DNA of 64,000 nucleotides from Pseudomonas morbosilactucae (GTDB taxonomy: Bacteria > Pseudomonadota > Gammaproteobacteria > Pseudomonadales > Pseudomonadaceae): assembly GCF_023241715.1 (NCBI RefSeq), contig NZ_JALQCW010000065.1:1-64000 (forward strand). Direction: 5' to 3'. The notes under the pieces are model-generated. The model was given only the letters and a program-made list of their open reading frames with translations, was not told where the DNA came from and did no database searches. Below, one piece after another: positions 1 to 8,959 of this stretch. The first letter of the stretch is position 1, and each line of letters begins with the position of its first letter. The position numbers were made by a program, and so were the translations under genes.

Positions 1-112
1 GGGAATCCCCGGCCTGCCTGTACCAAGGTCCCCGAAACTGGGTAGTGATGAGGTTATTGCAGAGGGCGTGCCAGTTTTCTCCGCGGGCGCGTTTATTCTT
101 CGCCTGAGTGCC

Positions 113-140
113 GCAAAGCCCCGGAATACGGGGCTTTTGC
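113..140 (+). terminator. Rho-independent terminator (plus-strand orientation)
   Basis: AAAGCCCCG and CGGGGCTTT form a perfect 9-bp stem around a 5-base loop and are followed by TTTT. The T-run favours use on the plus strand, so it probably ends a transcript entering from before the window. On the minus strand it would be a weak backup terminator for ntrC. Confidence 0.6.
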
Positions 141-261
141 GTTTTCGAAGGCAAGGCTTTCGGATATGAAGATCCACTGCGCCGCCGCTGTCGGCGTGCC
201 CGATCGAGGTTCACGGCGCCTTCAGGCAGTGCAGGCAGCCCATTGCGGTGCACAAAAAAAA

Positions 262-307
262 TCGCGGGCAACCCCGGCTCCCGTAGGAGTGGGCTTGCGC
301 GATGGCG
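262..307. repeat. REP-like palindromic element
   Basis: A GTAGGAGTGGGCTTGCGCGA unit at 283-302 is preceded by an imperfect inverted partner (TCGCGGGCAA...CTCC). This is the typical make-up of a Pseudomonas REP, placed just downstream of the ntrC stop codon. Confidence 0.55.
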
Positions 308-327
308 ATGTGGCCGGTCAGTACGGC

Positions 328-1764
328 TTAGGCTTCATCGCCCTCGTCGTCATCACCGCCATCGACCTTCATTCCCAGCTCTTTGATCTTGCGAGTCAGG
401 GTGTTACGGCCCCAGCCCAGCAGCACGGCGGCGTCGCGACGGCGGCCGGCGGTGTGCTTGAGGGCGGTCTCGATCATGATCCGCTCGAAGCTCGGCACGG
501 CGCTGTCCAGCAGGCTCGATTGGCCGCGTGCCAGGGCCTGGTCGGCCCATTGGCGCAGGGCCTGTTCCCAGTTGGTCACTGGCGCCGAATCCTGAGGCAG
601 GCTCAGCAGCTCCGGCGGCAGGTCGCTGATGTGCACTTCGCGTCCCGAAGCCATCACCGTGATCCAGCGGCAGGTGTTCTCCAGCTGACGCACGTTGCCC
701 GGCCACGGCAGGTTCTTCAGGTATTCCTCGGTTTCGCTCTTCAGCAGCTTGGGCTCCACCGCCAGCTCCTGGGCGGCGCGGCTGAGGAAGTGCTTGGCCA
801 GGGTCGGAATGTCTTCACGACGGTCCGACAGGCGTGGAATGTGGATGCGGATCACGTTGAGGCGGTGGAACAAGTCCTCACGGAATTTGCCTGCATGCAC
901 CAGGGTTTCCAGGTTCTGGTGGGTCGCCGCGATGATGCGCACGTCGACCTTGACCGGGGTGTGTCCGCCGACCCGGTAGAACTCGCCATCGGCCAGTACC
1001 CGCAGCAAACGGGTTTGGGTTTCGGCCGGCATGTCGCCGATTTCATCGAGGAACAGGGTGCCGCCGTCGGCTTGCTCAAAGCGTCCGCGCCGCAGGTTGG
1101 CCGCGCCGGTGAAGGCACCTTTTTCGTGGCCGAACAGCTCGGACTCCATCAGGTCCTTGGGGATCGCCGCCATGTTCAGCGCAATGAACGGCGAGGCCGC
1201 CCGCGGGCTGTGGCGGTGCAGGGCGTGGGCCACCAGTTCTTTACCGGTACCGGATTCGCCGTTGATCAGCACGGTGATATTGGAGTGGCTCAGGCGCCCG
1301 ATGGCACGAAACACTTCCTGCATCGCCGGTGCTTCACCGATGATTTCAGGGGTGCGGGCCAGGGTCGGAGCCACTTCCAGGCCTTGCTGTTCCTGGGCGT
1401 GCTGGTTGGCGCGCTTGACCAGGGAAACGGCTTCGTCGACGTCGAACGGCTTGGGCAGGTACTCGAAGGCGCCGCCCTGATAGGACGCGACAGCGCTGTC
1501 CAGGTCAGAGTGGGCGGTCATGATGATCACTGGCAGGCGTGGGTGCAGCTCGCGAATCCGCGCCAACAGATCAAGGCCGCTGGCACCGGGCATACGGATG
1601 TCGGAGATGATCACGTCCGGCTGCTGGCGCGCCAGGCGACTCATCACCCCGTCGGCGCTGTCGAAGCTTTGGGTGGTCATGCCTTCTTGTTGCAAGGCTT
1701 TTTCCAGGACCCAGCGGATAGAACGGTCGTCATCGACGATCCACACGGTTTCACTACGGCTCAT
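328..1764 (-). CDS. ntrC: Nitrogen regulation response regulator NtrC (NR(I))
   Basis: This is the sigma-54 activator of the nitrogen two-component system and the partner of NtrB. The receiver domain occupies about residues 1-125, with the acidic pocket VDDD near residue 11 and the phosphoryl-accepting Asp55 in SDIRMPG. The central AAA+ domain (about 140-380) has Walker A GESGTGKE, the sigma-54 contact loop GAFTGA and Walker B LFLDEIGD. A Fis-type helix-turn-helix ends the protein. At 478 residues it is full length. Its ATG overlaps the end of ntrB by 4 bp, so the two are co-transcribed and translationally coupled. Expected targets include glnA nearby and, from work in P. fluorescens, hut genes. 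Confidence 0.97.
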   Translation of the reverse strand: MSRSETVWIVDDDRSIRWVLEKALQQEGMTTQSFDSADGVMSRLARQQPDVIISDIRMPGASGLDLLARIRELHPRLPVIIMTAHSDLDSAVASYQGGAFEYLPKPFDVDEAVSLVKRANQHAQEQQGLEVAPTLARTPEIIGEAPAMQEVFRAIGRLSHSNITVLINGESGTGKELVAHALHRHSPRAASPFIALNMAAIPKDLMESELFGHEKGAFTGAANLRRGRFEQADGGTLFLDEIGDMPAETQTRLLRVLADGEFYRVGGHTPVKVDVRIIAATHQNLETLVHAGKFREDLFHRLNVIRIHIPRLSDRREDIPTLAKHFLSRAAQELAVEPKLLKSETEEYLKNLPWPGNVRQLENTCRWITVMASGREVHISDLPPELLSLPQDSAPVTNWEQALRQWADQALARGQSSLLDSAVPSFERIMIETALKHTAGRRRDAAVLLGWGRNTLTRKIKELGMKVDGGDDDEGDEA

Positions 1765-2846
1765 GTCGATGGGGCTCCTTGTTCCAGTGGCAGAAAGATC
1801 GAGAACGTGGTGTGGCCGGGATGGCTGTCACATTCGATCAGGCCCTGGTGCTGGCTGATGATGTTCTGAGTGATGGCCAGGCCCAGCCCGGTACCGTCCG
1901 GGCGGCCGCTGACCATGGGGAAGAAGAGGGTGTCTTGCAGCTCGGGCGGGATCCCCGGGCCGTTGTCGATGATTTCGATCTTGGTCACCAGGCGATGGCG
2001 CACATGGCCGATGGTGAACTGGCGCATGGTTCGGGTGCGCAGGCTGATGCGGCCCAGGCGCAACTCGTTCTGGCTGCTGATGGCCTGCATGGCGTTGCGC
2101 ACGATGTTGAGCACCGCCTGGATCATCTGTTCGCGGTCGATCAATACATCGGGAATGCTTGGGTCGTAGTCGCGCACCAAAGTGATGCAACCCTGGCTTT
2201 CGGCTTCCACCAGGCTGCTGACCCGCTCCAGCACTTCATGGATGTTGGTCATGGCCAGGGACGGCAGCTTGTTCGAGCCGAGCATGCGATCCACCAGGTT
2301 TCGCAGGCGGTCGGCCTCTTCGATGATGACGTTGGTGTAGTCCTTGAGGCTTTCTTCCGGCAGTTCCCGGGCCAGCAACTGGGCCGCGCCGCGAATCCCG
2401 CCCAGGGGGTTCTTGATCTCGTGGGCCAGGCCGCGCACCAGCATCTTGCTGGTTTCCTGCTTGGACAGCTGGGCCTCTTCCTTGGTGATACGCAACAGGC
2501 GATCACGGGGGTGGACTTCCAGCAGCAGCAGGGTTTCGCCGTTACTGAGGATCGGCGTCACCGCGTAGTCCACGGTCAGGGTCTGGCCCGTCAGGGCGGT
2601 GAGCATCGCTTCGCGCTTGGTAAAGGGGTGGGCCTGCTCGACAGCCTGGCGCAGGGAGCTCAGGGCTTCGGCCGATTCGGTGAACAGTTCGCTGATGAAT
2701 TGCCCATGGCTGCGCTGGCCGCTGATGGCCAGGAGCATTTCCGCCGCCGGGTTCATGTACTCAAGGCGTAGGTCGGCATTGAGCAGGATGGTGGCGGTGG
2801 TCAGGTTGTCGAGGAGCAGCCTGTGCAGTTGGTCGCTGATGGTCAT
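1761..2846 (-). CDS. ntrB: Nitrogen regulation sensor histidine kinase NtrB (NR(II))
   Basis: This cytoplasmic kinase/phosphatase controls NtrC phosphorylation in response to the PII protein. It has an N-terminal PAS domain (about residues 5-115), a dimerisation/H-box with the phosphorylated His142 in GLAHEIKNPLGG, and a C-terminal HATPase domain with an N-box near residue 240 and glycine boxes DNGPGIP and GTGLGLAI. No membrane segment is present, as expected for NtrB. The length (361 residues) is normal. It lies upstream of ntrC and about 300 bp downstream of a small secreted-protein gene on the same strand. Confidence 0.96.
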   Translation of the reverse strand: MTISDQLHRLLLDNLTTATILLNADLRLEYMNPAAEMLLAISGQRSHGQFISELFTESAEALSSLRQAVEQAHPFTKREAMLTALTGQTLTVDYAVTPILSNGETLLLLEVHPRDRLLRITKEEAQLSKQETSKMLVRGLAHEIKNPLGGIRGAAQLLARELPEESLKDYTNVIIEEADRLRNLVDRMLGSNKLPSLAMTNIHEVLERVSSLVEAESQGCITLVRDYDPSIPDVLIDREQMIQAVLNIVRNAMQAISSQNELRLGRISLRTRTMRQFTIGHVRHRLVTKIEIIDNGPGIPPELQDTLFFPMVSGRPDGTGLGLAITQNIISQHQGLIECDSHPGHTTFSIFLPLEQGAPST

Positions 2847-3142
2847 GGGTACTGGTTGACCTCTTTTGAAGCAAGACGATCCGGGGCCGGTCCCGGATCG
2901 CGCGCGCGGGTAAAGCGCTGATATGGAGAAAATGCAAAAACCAAACCAAGGCTCCGCAAAGAAGCGTTAAAAGCCTGAAACAGGCGTTTGAGGCTCGATT
3001 GCGTGGCGTCCGTCCGGCTTTTCAGCGGTTTTTCGACCCAAAATGGGCAGTCGGGTGCCACGGGGTGCAATGGATTGCACCAATATAGTGCCGTTAGCTG
3101 AACGGCGTTGAAAAAGGCTCGGGTTCCTGTGCTTGCCCGGCT

Positions 3143-3511
3143 TTATCGGCGACGGGCCCGCTGCAGATGGAATACCTCGGGCTCGCTCTGTTGCACGACC
3201 TGCTCACCCTCCAGTACCTGCACCTCCAGGCTATGCCGGCCGCGGTCGACATCCACCAGCGACAGGTGGGTCCGCTCGCTGGGGCGGGTGTAAGGCCGGC
3301 CGTCGAGCAGCAGGCGCAGGCGGTGCTCGGGGCGCAGTGCGGGGTGCAGCTTGATATCGACGCTGACGCGGCCGTTGTTGGCGCGCAGGGTTGTGGGCAG
3401 GTTGCGTATCTCCAGTACGGAATACGCAGGGTCGGTGGCGTCGACGTGGCGGTGGCTCTCGGCGCTGGCCGGCAAGCTGGCCAGCATCAGGCAAAAAAGA
3501 TAAATGCGCAT
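3143..3511 (-). CDS. Small secreted protein of the glnA-ntrB interval (hypothetical)
   Basis: The 122-residue product starts with a clear signal peptide (hydrophobic run then ASA, cleavage near residue 17) and is probably periplasmic. The rest is beta-rich with a motif around LLLDGRPY and VDRGRHSLEVQVL. In Pseudomonas this place between glnA and ntrB usually holds a longer DUF4124-type protein with a similar C-terminal half. Here the N-terminal Y-x-W-D-x-G part of DUF4124 is not visible, so the protein may be a shortened version. Function unknown. The strand matches glnA and ntrBC, so it may be transcribed with either. Confidence 0.75.
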   Translation of the reverse strand: MRIYLFCLMLASLPASAESHRHVDATDPAYSVLEIRNLPTTLRANNGRVSVDIKLHPALRPEHRLRLLLDGRPYTRPSERTHLSLVDVDRGRHSLEVQVLEGEQVVQQSEPEVFHLQRARRR

Positions 3512-3635
3512 GGAAGGTCGGTCTCTGGCTGTGCAGCCGTCATCTCTTGTTCGGGTACGGATTGACCATAGAGCAGCGACAAGGCTCGGGTCGGCAGCCT
3601 TAACCTTTGCTCACACAATGGGTGAAAATCGCCCA

Positions 3636-3662
3636 TAAAAAAGGCCTCCCGAAGGAGGCCTC
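3636..3662 (-). terminator. Rho-independent terminator of glnA
   Basis: On the minus strand GGCCTCC-TTC-GGGAGGCC forms a strong stem followed by a run of six T. It lies about 30 bp past the glnA stop codon, so glnA is normally transcribed alone. Confidence 0.88.
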
Positions 3663-3693
3663 TCGTTACGCCGCTTGCGCGAGCGCGACTGGA

Positions 3694-5100
3694 TTAGCAG
3701 CTGTAGTACAGCTCGTATTCCAGTGGGTGTACGAAGGTGCGTACTTTGATTTCTTCTTCGCTTTTCAGCTCGATGTAAGCATCGATGAAGTCGTCGCTGA
3801 AAACGCCGCCTTTGGTCAGGAACGCACGACCTTTGTCCAGCTCTTCCAGGGCTTCTTTCAGGCTGCCGCAAACTTGTGGGATTTCTTTGGCCTCTTCAGG
3901 CGGCAGGTCATACAGGTTTTTGTCAGCAGCGTCGCCAGGGTGGATCTTGTTCTGGATGCCGTCCAGGCCAGCCATCAGCAGTGCAGCGAAGCCCAGGTAC
4001 GGGTTGGCTGCTGGATCCGGGAAGCGAGCTTCGATACGGCGAGCGCGTGGGCTGGACACGTAAGGAATACGGATCGAGGCGGAACGGTTACGGGCCGAGT
4101 AGGCCAGCATCACTGGAGCTTCGAAACCTGGGACCAGACGCTTGTAGGAGTTGGTCGACGGGTTGGTGAAGCCGTTCAGGGCCTTACCGTGCTTGATGAT
4201 GCCGCCGATGAAGTACAGGGCGGTGTCGGACAGGCCGGCATAGCCTTCGCCAGCGAAGGTGTTCTTGCCATCTTTGGCGATGGACAGGTGAACGTGCATA
4301 CCCGAGCCGTTATCGCCGTACAGAGGCTTAGGCATGAAGGTTGCGGTGCGGCCGTAAGCGTCAGCCACGTTGTGTACGCAGTACTTCAGGGTCTGAACTT
4401 CGTCAGCCTTGGCTACCAGGGTGTTGAACTTCACGCCGATTTCGTTCTGGCCGGCAGTCGCCACTTCGTGGTGGTGAACTTCGATGACCAGGCCCATTTC
4501 TTCCATGGCGTTGCACATGGAGGTACGGATTTCGTGGTCGTGGTCGAACGGCGGAACTGGGAAGTAGCCGCCTTTGACGCCTGGACGGTGGCCTTTGTTG
4601 CCGCCTTCCACGTCCTGGTCGGACATCCACGAGCCTTGCTCGGAGAAGATTTTGAACATGGAACCAGAGATGTCGGACTTGAACTTCACTTCGTCGAAGA
4701 TGAAGAACTCAGGCTCTGGACCTACAAATACGGTGTCACCGATACCGGTGGACTTCAGGTATTCCTCGGCACGCTTGGCGATCGCACGTGGGTCGCGGTC
4801 GTAGCCTTGCATGGTCGAAGGCTCGATCACGTCGCAAACCAGGATCAGGGTCGGCTCTTCGGTGAACGGGTCCAGCACGGCAGTGCTGTCGTCCGGCATC
4901 AGGATCATGTCGGAGGCTTCGATGCCTTTCCAGCCAGCGATGGAGGAACCGTCGAACATTTTGCCTTCTTCGAAGAAGGCGTCATCCAGCGCGTCGCGAG
5001 CCGGCATGGTCACGTGGTGCTGAGTGCCTTTGGTATCCGTGAAGCGCAGATCAATCCACTTGACGTCATGATCTTTGATGAGTTGAACCGACTTCGACAT
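3694..5100 (-). CDS. glnA: Glutamine synthetase, type I
   Basis: It makes glutamine from glutamate, ammonia and ATP and is the main ammonia-assimilating enzyme, active as a cytosolic dodecamer. The start is set by GGAGG seven bases before the ATG of MSKSVQLIKDHDV; in-frame codons further upstream have no such site. The 468-residue length is standard. Family motifs are visible: DGSSIAGW, the ATP-binding region with NGSGMHVH, and KNLYDLPPEE, whose Tyr corresponds to the adenylylated Tyr397 of the E. coli enzyme. Transcription probably comes from the sigma-54 element at 5201-5215 under NtrC control. Confidence 0.98.
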   Translation of the reverse strand: MSKSVQLIKDHDVKWIDLRFTDTKGTQHHVTMPARDALDDAFFEEGKMFDGSSIAGWKGIEASDMILMPDDSTAVLDPFTEEPTLILVCDVIEPSTMQGYDRDPRAIAKRAEEYLKSTGIGDTVFVGPEPEFFIFDEVKFKSDISGSMFKIFSEQGSWMSDQDVEGGNKGHRPGVKGGYFPVPPFDHDHEIRTSMCNAMEEMGLVIEVHHHEVATAGQNEIGVKFNTLVAKADEVQTLKYCVHNVADAYGRTATFMPKPLYGDNGSGMHVHLSIAKDGKNTFAGEGYAGLSDTALYFIGGIIKHGKALNGFTNPSTNSYKRLVPGFEAPVMLAYSARNRSASIRIPYVSSPRARRIEARFPDPAANPYLGFAALLMAGLDGIQNKIHPGDAADKNLYDLPPEEAKEIPQVCGSLKEALEELDKGRAFLTKGGVFSDDFIDAYIELKSEEEIKVRTFVHPLEYELYYSC

Positions 5101-5200
5101 ATGTCCTCCGGGGTGGCTTCGGGCTAAGTAGTGGAGTGCCCTTAGAATGTGGGTGATGCCGGCGCGAATACTCTGCCAAGGCAACCTGCCTCACAAGGGA

Positions 5201-5215
5201 GCAAATTGCATGCCA
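5201..5215 (-). promoter_or_regulatory. Sigma-54 (-24/-12) promoter of glnA
   Basis: Read on the minus strand the element is TGGCAT-GCAA-TTTGC, with GG and GC exactly 10 bases apart as sigma-54 polymerase needs. It ends about 100 bp before the glnA start codon. This agrees with the NtrC-dependent glnA control known in proteobacteria. Confidence 0.82.
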
Positions 5216-5286
5216 GTGCCCCGAGTTGGGTTTTTTGCCCCAAATCCACGCATATAAAGGCTAATTGGCCTGGATTTGGATTTTTA

Positions 5287-5305
5287 GCGCACCGCAATGT
5301 GGCGC
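5287..5305. promoter_or_regulatory. Possible NtrC-binding site
   Basis: GCGCACCGCAATGTGGCGC is an imperfect inverted repeat. Its left half resembles the TGCAC half-site of NtrC and its right half fits less well. It lies about 75 bp upstream of the -24/-12 element of glnA, a usual enhancer distance. The match is weak. Confidence 0.3.
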
Positions 5306-5383
5306 TGGATTCTGAAAATGACCTGTTTTGGTGCGGCTAAAACCAACTGCACATTAACTGGTTAAACCTTGAGCAATTTCCGC

Positions 5384-5389
5384 TATAAT
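5384..5389 (+). promoter_or_regulatory. -10 box of the probable thiI promoter
   Basis: A perfect TATAAT lies 43 bp before the thiI ATG. The -35 region (TTAAAC near 5362) is poor. Confidence 0.5.
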
Positions 5390-5431
5390 CCGCGCCCCCC
5401 TTTTTCGGCTGGCCCTGCGCGCGCTGTTTTC

Positions 5432-6886
5432 ATGAAACTAATAGTTAAAGTTTTCCCGGAAATCACCATTAAGAGCCGCCCGGTACGGATGCGTTTCATC
5501 CGCCAGTTGGCCAAAAACATCCGTGCCGTGCTCCGCGATCTGGACCCGGCTGTGGTGGTCAATGGTGTGTGGGACAACCTTGAACTGGAAACCGCCCTCA
5601 GTGACCCCAAAGCCTTGAAGGAGCTGACTGAGCGCCTGACGTGTATGCCGGGTATCGCGCATTTCCTGCAGGTCGACGAGTACCCGCTGGGCGACTTCGA
5701 CGACGTCGTTGCCAAGTGCAAGCAGCACTTCGGCGATGCCTTGCCCGGGAAGATTTTTTCCGTGCGTTGCAAGCGCGCCGGCAAGCACGAATTCAGCTCC
5801 ATGGACGTGGAAAAATACGTTGGCAGCCAGTTGCGTCGTCAGTGCGGCGCCGCCGGGATTTCCCTGAAAGACCCGGAAATCGAAGTGCGTATGGAAATTC
5901 GCGACCAACGGTTGTTCGTGATCCATAGCCAGCACAACGGCCTGGGTGGCTACCCGCTGGGTGCCCTGGAACAGACCCTGGTGTTGATGTCTGGCGGTTT
6001 CGATTCCACGGTGGCGGCCTACCAGATCATGCGCCGCGGCCTGATGAGCCACTTCTGCTTCTTCAACCTGGGCGGGCGTGCCCACGAATTGGGCGTGATG
6101 GAAGTCGCGCACTATATATGGAAGAAGTACGGCAGCTCCCAGCGCGTGCTGTTTGTCAGCGTGCCGTTCGAGGAAGTCCTGGGGGAAATCCTCAGTAAAG
6201 TCGACAACAGTCATATGGGCGTCATTTTGAAGCGTATGATGTTGCGCGCGGCGTCCCGAATCGCCGATCGCCTGGAGATCGACGCGCTGGTGACCGGCGA
6301 GGCGATTTCCCAGGTGTCGAGCCAGACGCTGCCCAACCTGTCGGTGATCGACTGTGTGACCGAGAAGCTGGTATTGCGCCCGCTGATCGCCAGCCACAAG
6401 CAGGACATCATCGACCTAGCGCAGGAAATCGGCACCGCCGACTTCGCCAAGCACATGCCCGAGTATTGCGGGGTCATCTCGGTGAACCCCAAGACCCACG
6501 CCAAGCGCCCGCGTGTGGAGCATGAAGAGAAAGAATTCGACATGGCGATTCTGGAGCGTGCGCTCGAGAACGCCAAACTGGTACCGATCGATCGGGTGAT
6601 CGACGAGTTGGGCCAGGATTTGCAGATTGAAGAAGTCAGCGAGGCGTTGGCCGGTCAGATCGTCATCGACATCCGTCACCCGGATGCCGAGGAAGATGAC
6701 CCGCTGCAACTGGCTGGCGTCGAAGTACAAGCGATGCCGTTCTATGCACTGAACGCGCGCTTCAAGGAACTGGACCCTACTCGCCAGTACCTGCTGTATT
6801 GCGACAAAGGCGTGATGAGTCGCCTGCATGCTCACCATTTGCTCAGTGAGGGGCATGCCAATGTGCGCGTTTATAGACCGAGCTAA
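5432..6886 (+). CDS. thiI: tRNA uracil 4-sulfurtransferase ThiI
   Basis: It puts sulfur on U8 of tRNA (4-thiouridine) and in many bacteria also feeds thiamine thiazole synthesis. The protein has a ferredoxin-like N-terminus and THUMP domain (about residues 1-165), a PP-loop ATPase with SGGFDSTVA near residue 190, and a C-terminal rhodanese domain with the active-site Cys in YCDKGVMS close to the end. The start used is the ATG before KLIVKVFPEI, which gives 484 residues, the usual length. Codons further upstream in the same frame lie over the promoter and are not used. Confidence 0.96.
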   Translation: MKLIVKVFPEITIKSRPVRMRFIRQLAKNIRAVLRDLDPAVVVNGVWDNLELETALSDPKALKELTERLTCMPGIAHFLQVDEYPLGDFDDVVAKCKQHFGDALPGKIFSVRCKRAGKHEFSSMDVEKYVGSQLRRQCGAAGISLKDPEIEVRMEIRDQRLFVIHSQHNGLGGYPLGALEQTLVLMSGGFDSTVAAYQIMRRGLMSHFCFFNLGGRAHELGVMEVAHYIWKKYGSSQRVLFVSVPFEEVLGEILSKVDNSHMGVILKRMMLRAASRIADRLEIDALVTGEAISQVSSQTLPNLSVIDCVTEKLVLRPLIASHKQDIIDLAQEIGTADFAKHMPEYCGVISVNPKTHAKRPRVEHEEKEFDMAILERALENAKLVPIDRVIDELGQDLQIEEVSEALAGQIVIDIRHPDAEEDDPLQLAGVEVQAMPFYALNARFKELDPTRQYLLYCDKGVMSRLHAHHLLSEGHANVRVYRPS

Positions 6887-7025
6887 GTGCCCGGGGATGT
6901 TTGCCTGTGGCCTGCGTCACCGGCCCCCCGACGCCGCCGCCAAGCTGTAACGGCAAGGCCTGACTCTATTGTTAATCGCTGCCATCTGTTGTCAGCACAC
7001 CGAATCCTCTGATCGAGATACACAA

Positions 7026-8846
7026 GTGATCGAAAATCTACGCAACATCGCCATCATTGCTCACGTTGACCATGGTAAAACCACCCTGGTAGACAAACTC
7101 CTGCGTCAATCCGGCACCCTGGAGCGCAACGAGCTCAACGACGAGCGCGTGATGGACTCCAACGACCAGGAAAAAGAGCGCGGTATTACCATTCTGGCGA
7201 AAAACACCGCCATCAACTGGAACGGCTACCACATCAACATCGTGGACACCCCGGGCCACGCCGACTTCGGCGGTGAAGTTGAGCGCGTAATGTCGATGGT
7301 TGACTCCGTGCTGCTGCTGGTCGACGCCCAAGACGGCCCTATGCCGCAAACCCGTTTCGTGACCAAGAAGGCGTTCGAAGCCGGCCTGCGTCCGATCGTG
7401 TGCATCAACAAGGTTGACCGTCCAGGCGCGCGTCCGGACTGGGTTCTGGACCAGATCTTCGACCTGTTCGACAACCTGGGTGCCACCGAAGAACAGCTGG
7501 ACTTCAAAGTCGTCTACGCCTCGGCCCTGAACGGTATTGCCGGTCTGGACCACAACGACATGGCTGAAGACATGACCCCGCTGTACCAGTCGATCGTCGA
7601 CAACGTACCCGCGCCGTCTGTTGACCGTGATGGTCCGTTCCAGATGCAAATCTCCGCTCTGGACTACAACAGCTTCCTGGGTGTTATCGGTGTTGGCCGT
7701 ATCGCTCGCGGTACCGTCAAGCCGAACACTCCGGTCGTGGCTATCGGTGCCGACGGCAAGAAGCGCAACGGTCGTATCCTGAAGCTGATGGGTCACCACG
7801 GTCTGCACCGTGTGGACGTTGAAGAAGCAGCTGCAGGCGACATCGTGTGCATCAGCGGTATGGACTCGCTGTTCATCTCCGATACCCTGTGCCACCCGGA
7901 TACCGTCGAGGCGATGAAGCCTCTGACCGTTGACGAGCCAACCGTTTCCATGACCTTCCAGGTCAACGACTCGCCATTCTGCGGTAAAGAAGGCAAGTTC
8001 GTGACGTCCCGTAACATCAAGGAACGTCTGGACAAAGAGCTGCTGTACAACGTTGCACTGCGCGTTGAAGAAGGCGACTCGGCTGACAAGTTCAAGGTTT
8101 CCGGCCGTGGTGAGCTGCACCTCTCGGTACTGATCGAAACCATGCGTCGCGAAGGCTTCGAAATGGCTGTAGGCCGTCCAGAAGTGATCATCCGTCTGGT
8201 TGACGGCGTGAAGCACGAACCGTTCGAAAACGTCACCATCGACCTGCCGGAAGAATCCCAAGGCAAGGTCATGGAAGAGATGGGCCTGCGTAAGGGCGAC
8301 CTGACCAACATGGTGCCGGATGGCAAAGGCCGTGTTCGTCTGGAATACAACATCCCTGCTCGCGGTCTGATCGGTTTCCGTAACCAGTTCCTGACCCTGA
8401 CCAACGGTGCTGGCATCCTGACCTCGATCTTCGACCGTTACGACGTGATGAAGTCCGGCGACATGTCCGGCCGTCAGAACGGCGTTCTGGTTTCGGTTGA
8501 AACCGGCAAGGCGCTGACCTACTCCCTGGAAACCCTGCAGGCTCGTGGCAAGCTGTTCGTTGAACACGGCCAAGAGATCTACAACGGTCAAATCGTTGGC
8601 CTGAACAGCCGCGACAACGACCTGGGCGTCAACCCTACCAAGGGCAAGAAGCTCGACAACATGCGTGCTTCGGGTAAAGACGAAACCATCGCTCTGGTTC
8701 CACCTGTTCGCTTCACCCTGGAACAGGCTCTGGAATTCATCCAGGACGACGAGCTGTGTGAAGTGACTCCTAAGTCCATCCGTCTTCGCAAGAAGATCCT
8801 GGACGAAAGCGAGCGCACCCGCGCTGCCAAGAAAGCCAAGGCATAA
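7026..8846 (+). CDS. typA: Ribosome-associated GTPase TypA/BipA
   Basis: This translation-factor-like GTPase of the EF-G family acts on the 50S subunit in assembly and stress adaptation. The G1 loop AHVDHGKT is near residue 15, then DTPGHADF (G3) and NKVDRPGAR (G4), followed by the EF-G-like domains and the BipA-specific C-terminus. Starting at the GTG before IENLRNIAII gives 606 residues, the typical Pseudomonas length; an upstream in-frame TTG would add 19 unconserved residues. The next 40 bp contain a strong terminator. Confidence 0.96.
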   Translation: MIENLRNIAIIAHVDHGKTTLVDKLLRQSGTLERNELNDERVMDSNDQEKERGITILAKNTAINWNGYHINIVDTPGHADFGGEVERVMSMVDSVLLLVDAQDGPMPQTRFVTKKAFEAGLRPIVCINKVDRPGARPDWVLDQIFDLFDNLGATEEQLDFKVVYASALNGIAGLDHNDMAEDMTPLYQSIVDNVPAPSVDRDGPFQMQISALDYNSFLGVIGVGRIARGTVKPNTPVVAIGADGKKRNGRILKLMGHHGLHRVDVEEAAAGDIVCISGMDSLFISDTLCHPDTVEAMKPLTVDEPTVSMTFQVNDSPFCGKEGKFVTSRNIKERLDKELLYNVALRVEEGDSADKFKVSGRGELHLSVLIETMRREGFEMAVGRPEVIIRLVDGVKHEPFENVTIDLPEESQGKVMEEMGLRKGDLTNMVPDGKGRVRLEYNIPARGLIGFRNQFLTLTNGAGILTSIFDRYDVMKSGDMSGRQNGVLVSVETGKALTYSLETLQARGKLFVEHGQEIYNGQIVGLNSRDNDLGVNPTKGKKLDNMRASGKDETIALVPPVRFTLEQALEFIQDDELCEVTPKSIRLRKKILDESERTRAAKKAKA

Positions 8847-8861
8847 GCTTTAGCCCCGGCT

Positions 8862-8900
8862 AAAAAAACGCCCCCGACCGCAAGGTCGGGGGCGTTTTTG
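8862..8900. terminator. Bidirectional terminator after typA
   Basis: CGCCCCCGACC-GCAA-GGTCGGGGGCG is a perfect 11-bp stem with a tetraloop, preceded by seven A and followed by five T. It can end typA on the plus strand and the convergent YkgJ-type gene on the minus strand. Confidence 0.92.
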
Positions 8901-8959
8901 TTTGTCTGGCGAAAACACCGGCCAAGGCGGGCGCCAATCAATGGCGCGCCGGCCTTGGG

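Larger units (their letters stand above)
1..327. other. Left-edge region without an assignable gene
   Basis: No recognisable coding gene lies in this stretch. The first 45 to 105 bases stay open in plus-strand frames and could be the tail of a gene starting before the window, but the residues match nothing I recognise. The stretch then holds a terminator hairpin at 113-140 and a REP-like element at 262-307, just after the end of ntrC. Confidence 0.5.
5101..5431. other. Divergent control region between glnA and thiI
   Basis: This 331-bp gap has no gene. It carries the sigma-54 promoter of glnA (5201-5215), a weak NtrC-like inverted motif (5287-5305) and a vegetative-type -10 box for thiI (5384-5389). 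Confidence 0.8.

Noticed and set aside
1..105. Open plus-strand frames at the left edge as a gene
   Set aside because: Short, with no recognisable residues or ribosome site; they may be a gene tail but cannot be supported.
3679..3693. Palindrome AGCTGTAGTACAGCT as a HutC-like operator
   Set aside because: It has TGTA-N1-TACA rather than N2 and lies inside the last codons of glnA, where it encodes the usual C-terminus.
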